From: Salinivirga sp964413185
Lineage (GTDB): Bacteria > Bacteroidota > Bacteroidia > Bacteroidales > Salinivirgaceae
Assembly (NCBI GenBank): GCA_964413185.1
Contig: CAYPSX010000193.1
Span: forward strand, 1-7,724
Reading direction: 5' to 3'
Length of the DNA stretch: 7,724 nt
Positions 7,328 through 7,724 of the stretch are shown here, in pieces. The notes beneath the pieces are model-generated. The model was not told where the DNA came from, made no database searches, and worked only from the letters and a program-made list of their open reading frames with translations. How positions within the stretch are numbered: the stretch's first letter is position 1; every line of letters starts with the position of its first letter. A program made the translations under genes and the position numbers.

Positions 7328-7381
7328 ATGACACAAATTTTTGCACATACTGCTCATGTTCATCATCACACCAAAGTGTGA
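7328..7381 (+). CDS. hisL: His-rich leader peptide of a histidine attenuator
   Basis: A 17-codon frame, ATG to TGA, encodes MTQIFAHTAHVHHHTKV. Five of 17 residues are histidine (7, 10, 12, 13, 14), three of them consecutive. This is the hallmark of his-operon leader peptides (compare the His run in enterobacterial HisL), where scarcity of charged tRNA-His stalls the ribosome on these codons. Supporting context: a candidate promoter just upstream, an A-rich start region (TTAGAAAAATG), competing RNA pairings downstream, and a strong intrinsic terminator starting 34 nt after the stop codon. The peptide has no function of its own in this model. It is not similar in sequence to E. coli HisL beyond histidine content. 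The regulated genes would lie past the right edge of the window. Confidence 0.75.
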   Translation: MTQIFAHTAHVHHHTKV

Positions 7382-7453
7382 GGAACTGGCAGTGGTATGC
7401 AAAAGCACAATATATAAGGGAGGCTTGCAGAAACTGCAAGCCTCCTTTTTTTT
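7343..7453 (+). promoter_or_regulatory. Histidine transcription attenuator
   Basis: Four RNA segments fit the classical ribosome-stalling model. Segment 1 (7346-7353) can pair with segment 2 (CATAC with GTATG at 7395-7399, TGC with GCA at 7389-7391), enclosing the His codons. Segment 2 (TGCAAAAGC, 7398-7406) can instead pair with the 5' arm of the terminator (GCTTGCA, 7423-7429) with a two-base bulge, which would be the antiterminator. Segments 3 and 4 form the terminator stem. A ribosome stalled at codons 12-14 (7361-7369) would cover segment 1 and favour antitermination. A six-bp hairpin TCACAC-CAAA-GTGTGA (7366-7381) also overlaps the last His codons and the stop. Pairings were found by eye, not by folding software; the antiterminator is the weakest part. 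Confidence 0.6.
7416..7453 (+). terminator. Strong intrinsic terminator (attenuator stem)
   Basis: GGAGGCTTGCAG (7419-7430) and CTGCAAGCCTCC (7434-7445) form a perfect 12-bp stem with an AAA loop, followed directly by eight T residues (7446-7453). The AAG before the stem can extend pairing into the first Ts. The T-tract is on the plus strand only, so it terminates rightward transcription, which here comes from the His leader. Confidence 0.92.
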
Positions 7454-7464
7454 AATGAGACTTA

Positions 7465-7556
7465 GTTTACAAAAGCGAAGCGCATTGTAAACTTTAGTCG
7501 AATTAAATCCTCGATAGCGAAGCGTATCGGGATAGGTTAAAACAGACAAGGCCATA
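7465..7556. repeat. Double-hairpin intergenic repeat, copy 1
   Basis: This is the first of two direct copies 116 bp apart. The copies match at about 84 of 88 positions over 7469-7556. It contains two hairpins: GTTTACAA (7465-7472) with TTGTAAAC (7485-7492), and ATCC-T-CGATA (7507-7515) with TATCG-GGAT (7525-7533). Both hairpins carry the same apical sequence GCGAAGCG (7475-7482 and 7517-7524). The organisation resembles REP/BIME-type dispersed palindromes. No coding content. Confidence 0.75.
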
Positions 7557-7584
7557 ATGAACAGTAAAGAATTTTAAAATGACG

Positions 7585-7672
7585 ACAAAAGCGAAGCGCA
7601 TTGTAAACTTTAGTCGAATTAAATCCTCGATAGCGCAGCGTATCGGGATAGATAAAAACAGACAAGGCTATA
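7585..7672. repeat. Double-hairpin intergenic repeat, copy 2
   Basis: Second copy, in the same orientation. The first palindrome has lost the outer bases of its left arm (CGACAA instead of TTACAA before the GCGAAGCG core). The second hairpin (7623-7649) is intact, but its apex reads GCGCAGCG rather than GCGAAGCG. The remaining differences lie in the tail (GATAGATAAAAACAG here against GATAGGTTAAAACAG in copy 1). A 28-bp spacer separates the copies. Downstream, 7673-7724 holds nothing I can assign; an ATG at 7715 runs off the window. Confidence 0.72.
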
Positions 7673-7724
7673 ATTAGTGGCAGCAAGAAAACTACCCGTT
7701 TTTTCAAGTGCTTGATGCGAAAAG

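Noticed and set aside
7310..7555. Minus-strand 81-codon frame across the His leader and repeat copy 1
   Set aside because: It spans the attenuator, terminator and repeat in antisense, with unnatural composition; it is explained by those features.
7465..7672. CRISPR array
   Set aside because: There are only two copies, the 88-bp unit is far too long for a CRISPR repeat, it contains two palindromes, and no cas gene is present.
7715..7724. ATG at the extreme right edge as the start of hisG
   Set aside because: Only three codons are visible, and they do not specifically match a HisG N-terminus.

Overview
The window looks chromosomal and comes from a member of the Bacteroidota. The evidence is an AT-rich genome with A-rich, Shine-Dalgarno-poor start regions, a candidate Bacteroidota-type promoter (TTTG, 20 nt, TATCATTG), a Bacteroidota-like Mfd and SiaC/DUF1987 protein, and dispersed intergenic palindromes. 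I cannot fix genus or family. All the larger genes are on the minus strand. The only plus-strand unit is a regulatory leader near the right end.

Left part (1-3266, minus strand). A hypothetical 104-residue protein and a SiaC-family (DUF1987) regulatory phosphoprotein gene are followed by mfd, the transcription-repair coupling factor, which starts at a GTG 10 nt after the siaC-like stop. mfd is open to the left edge. Its last 34 codons are not Mfd: just after the conserved NRVQNIEEV motif the frame continues as the C-terminal helix-turn-helix of a DUF134-type protein. This is either an assembly or amplification chimera or a real gene-disrupting rearrangement.

Middle (3474-6792, minus strand). 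A two-gene operon encodes an ATP-grasp ligase-like enzyme followed, after a single base, by a CocE/NonD-type serine hydrolase with a complete Ser-Asp-His triad. Both look cytoplasmic. The pairing suggests a two-enzyme pathway in which an amide or ester bond is made and another is cut, but the substrate is unknown.

Right part (6793-7724). There is no long gene here. It contains a 149-bp element with 19-bp terminal inverted repeats, a possible imperfect 8-bp target duplication and unusual nested, competing stem arms (7063-7211). A compact plus-strand attenuator follows: promoter, a 17-codon His-rich leader peptide (MTQIFAHTAHVHHHTKV), alternative hairpins and a strong intrinsic terminator (7278-7453). 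This reads as a histidine-biosynthesis leader, and the his genes would be expected just past the right edge. Two 88-bp direct repeats, each holding two hairpins with a GCGAAGCG core, lie between the terminator and the window end.

The most notable points are the histidine attenuator outside its textbook enterobacterial setting, the multi-arm inverted-repeat element beside it, the Mfd-DUF134 junction, and the translationally coupled ATP-grasp/hydrolase pair.
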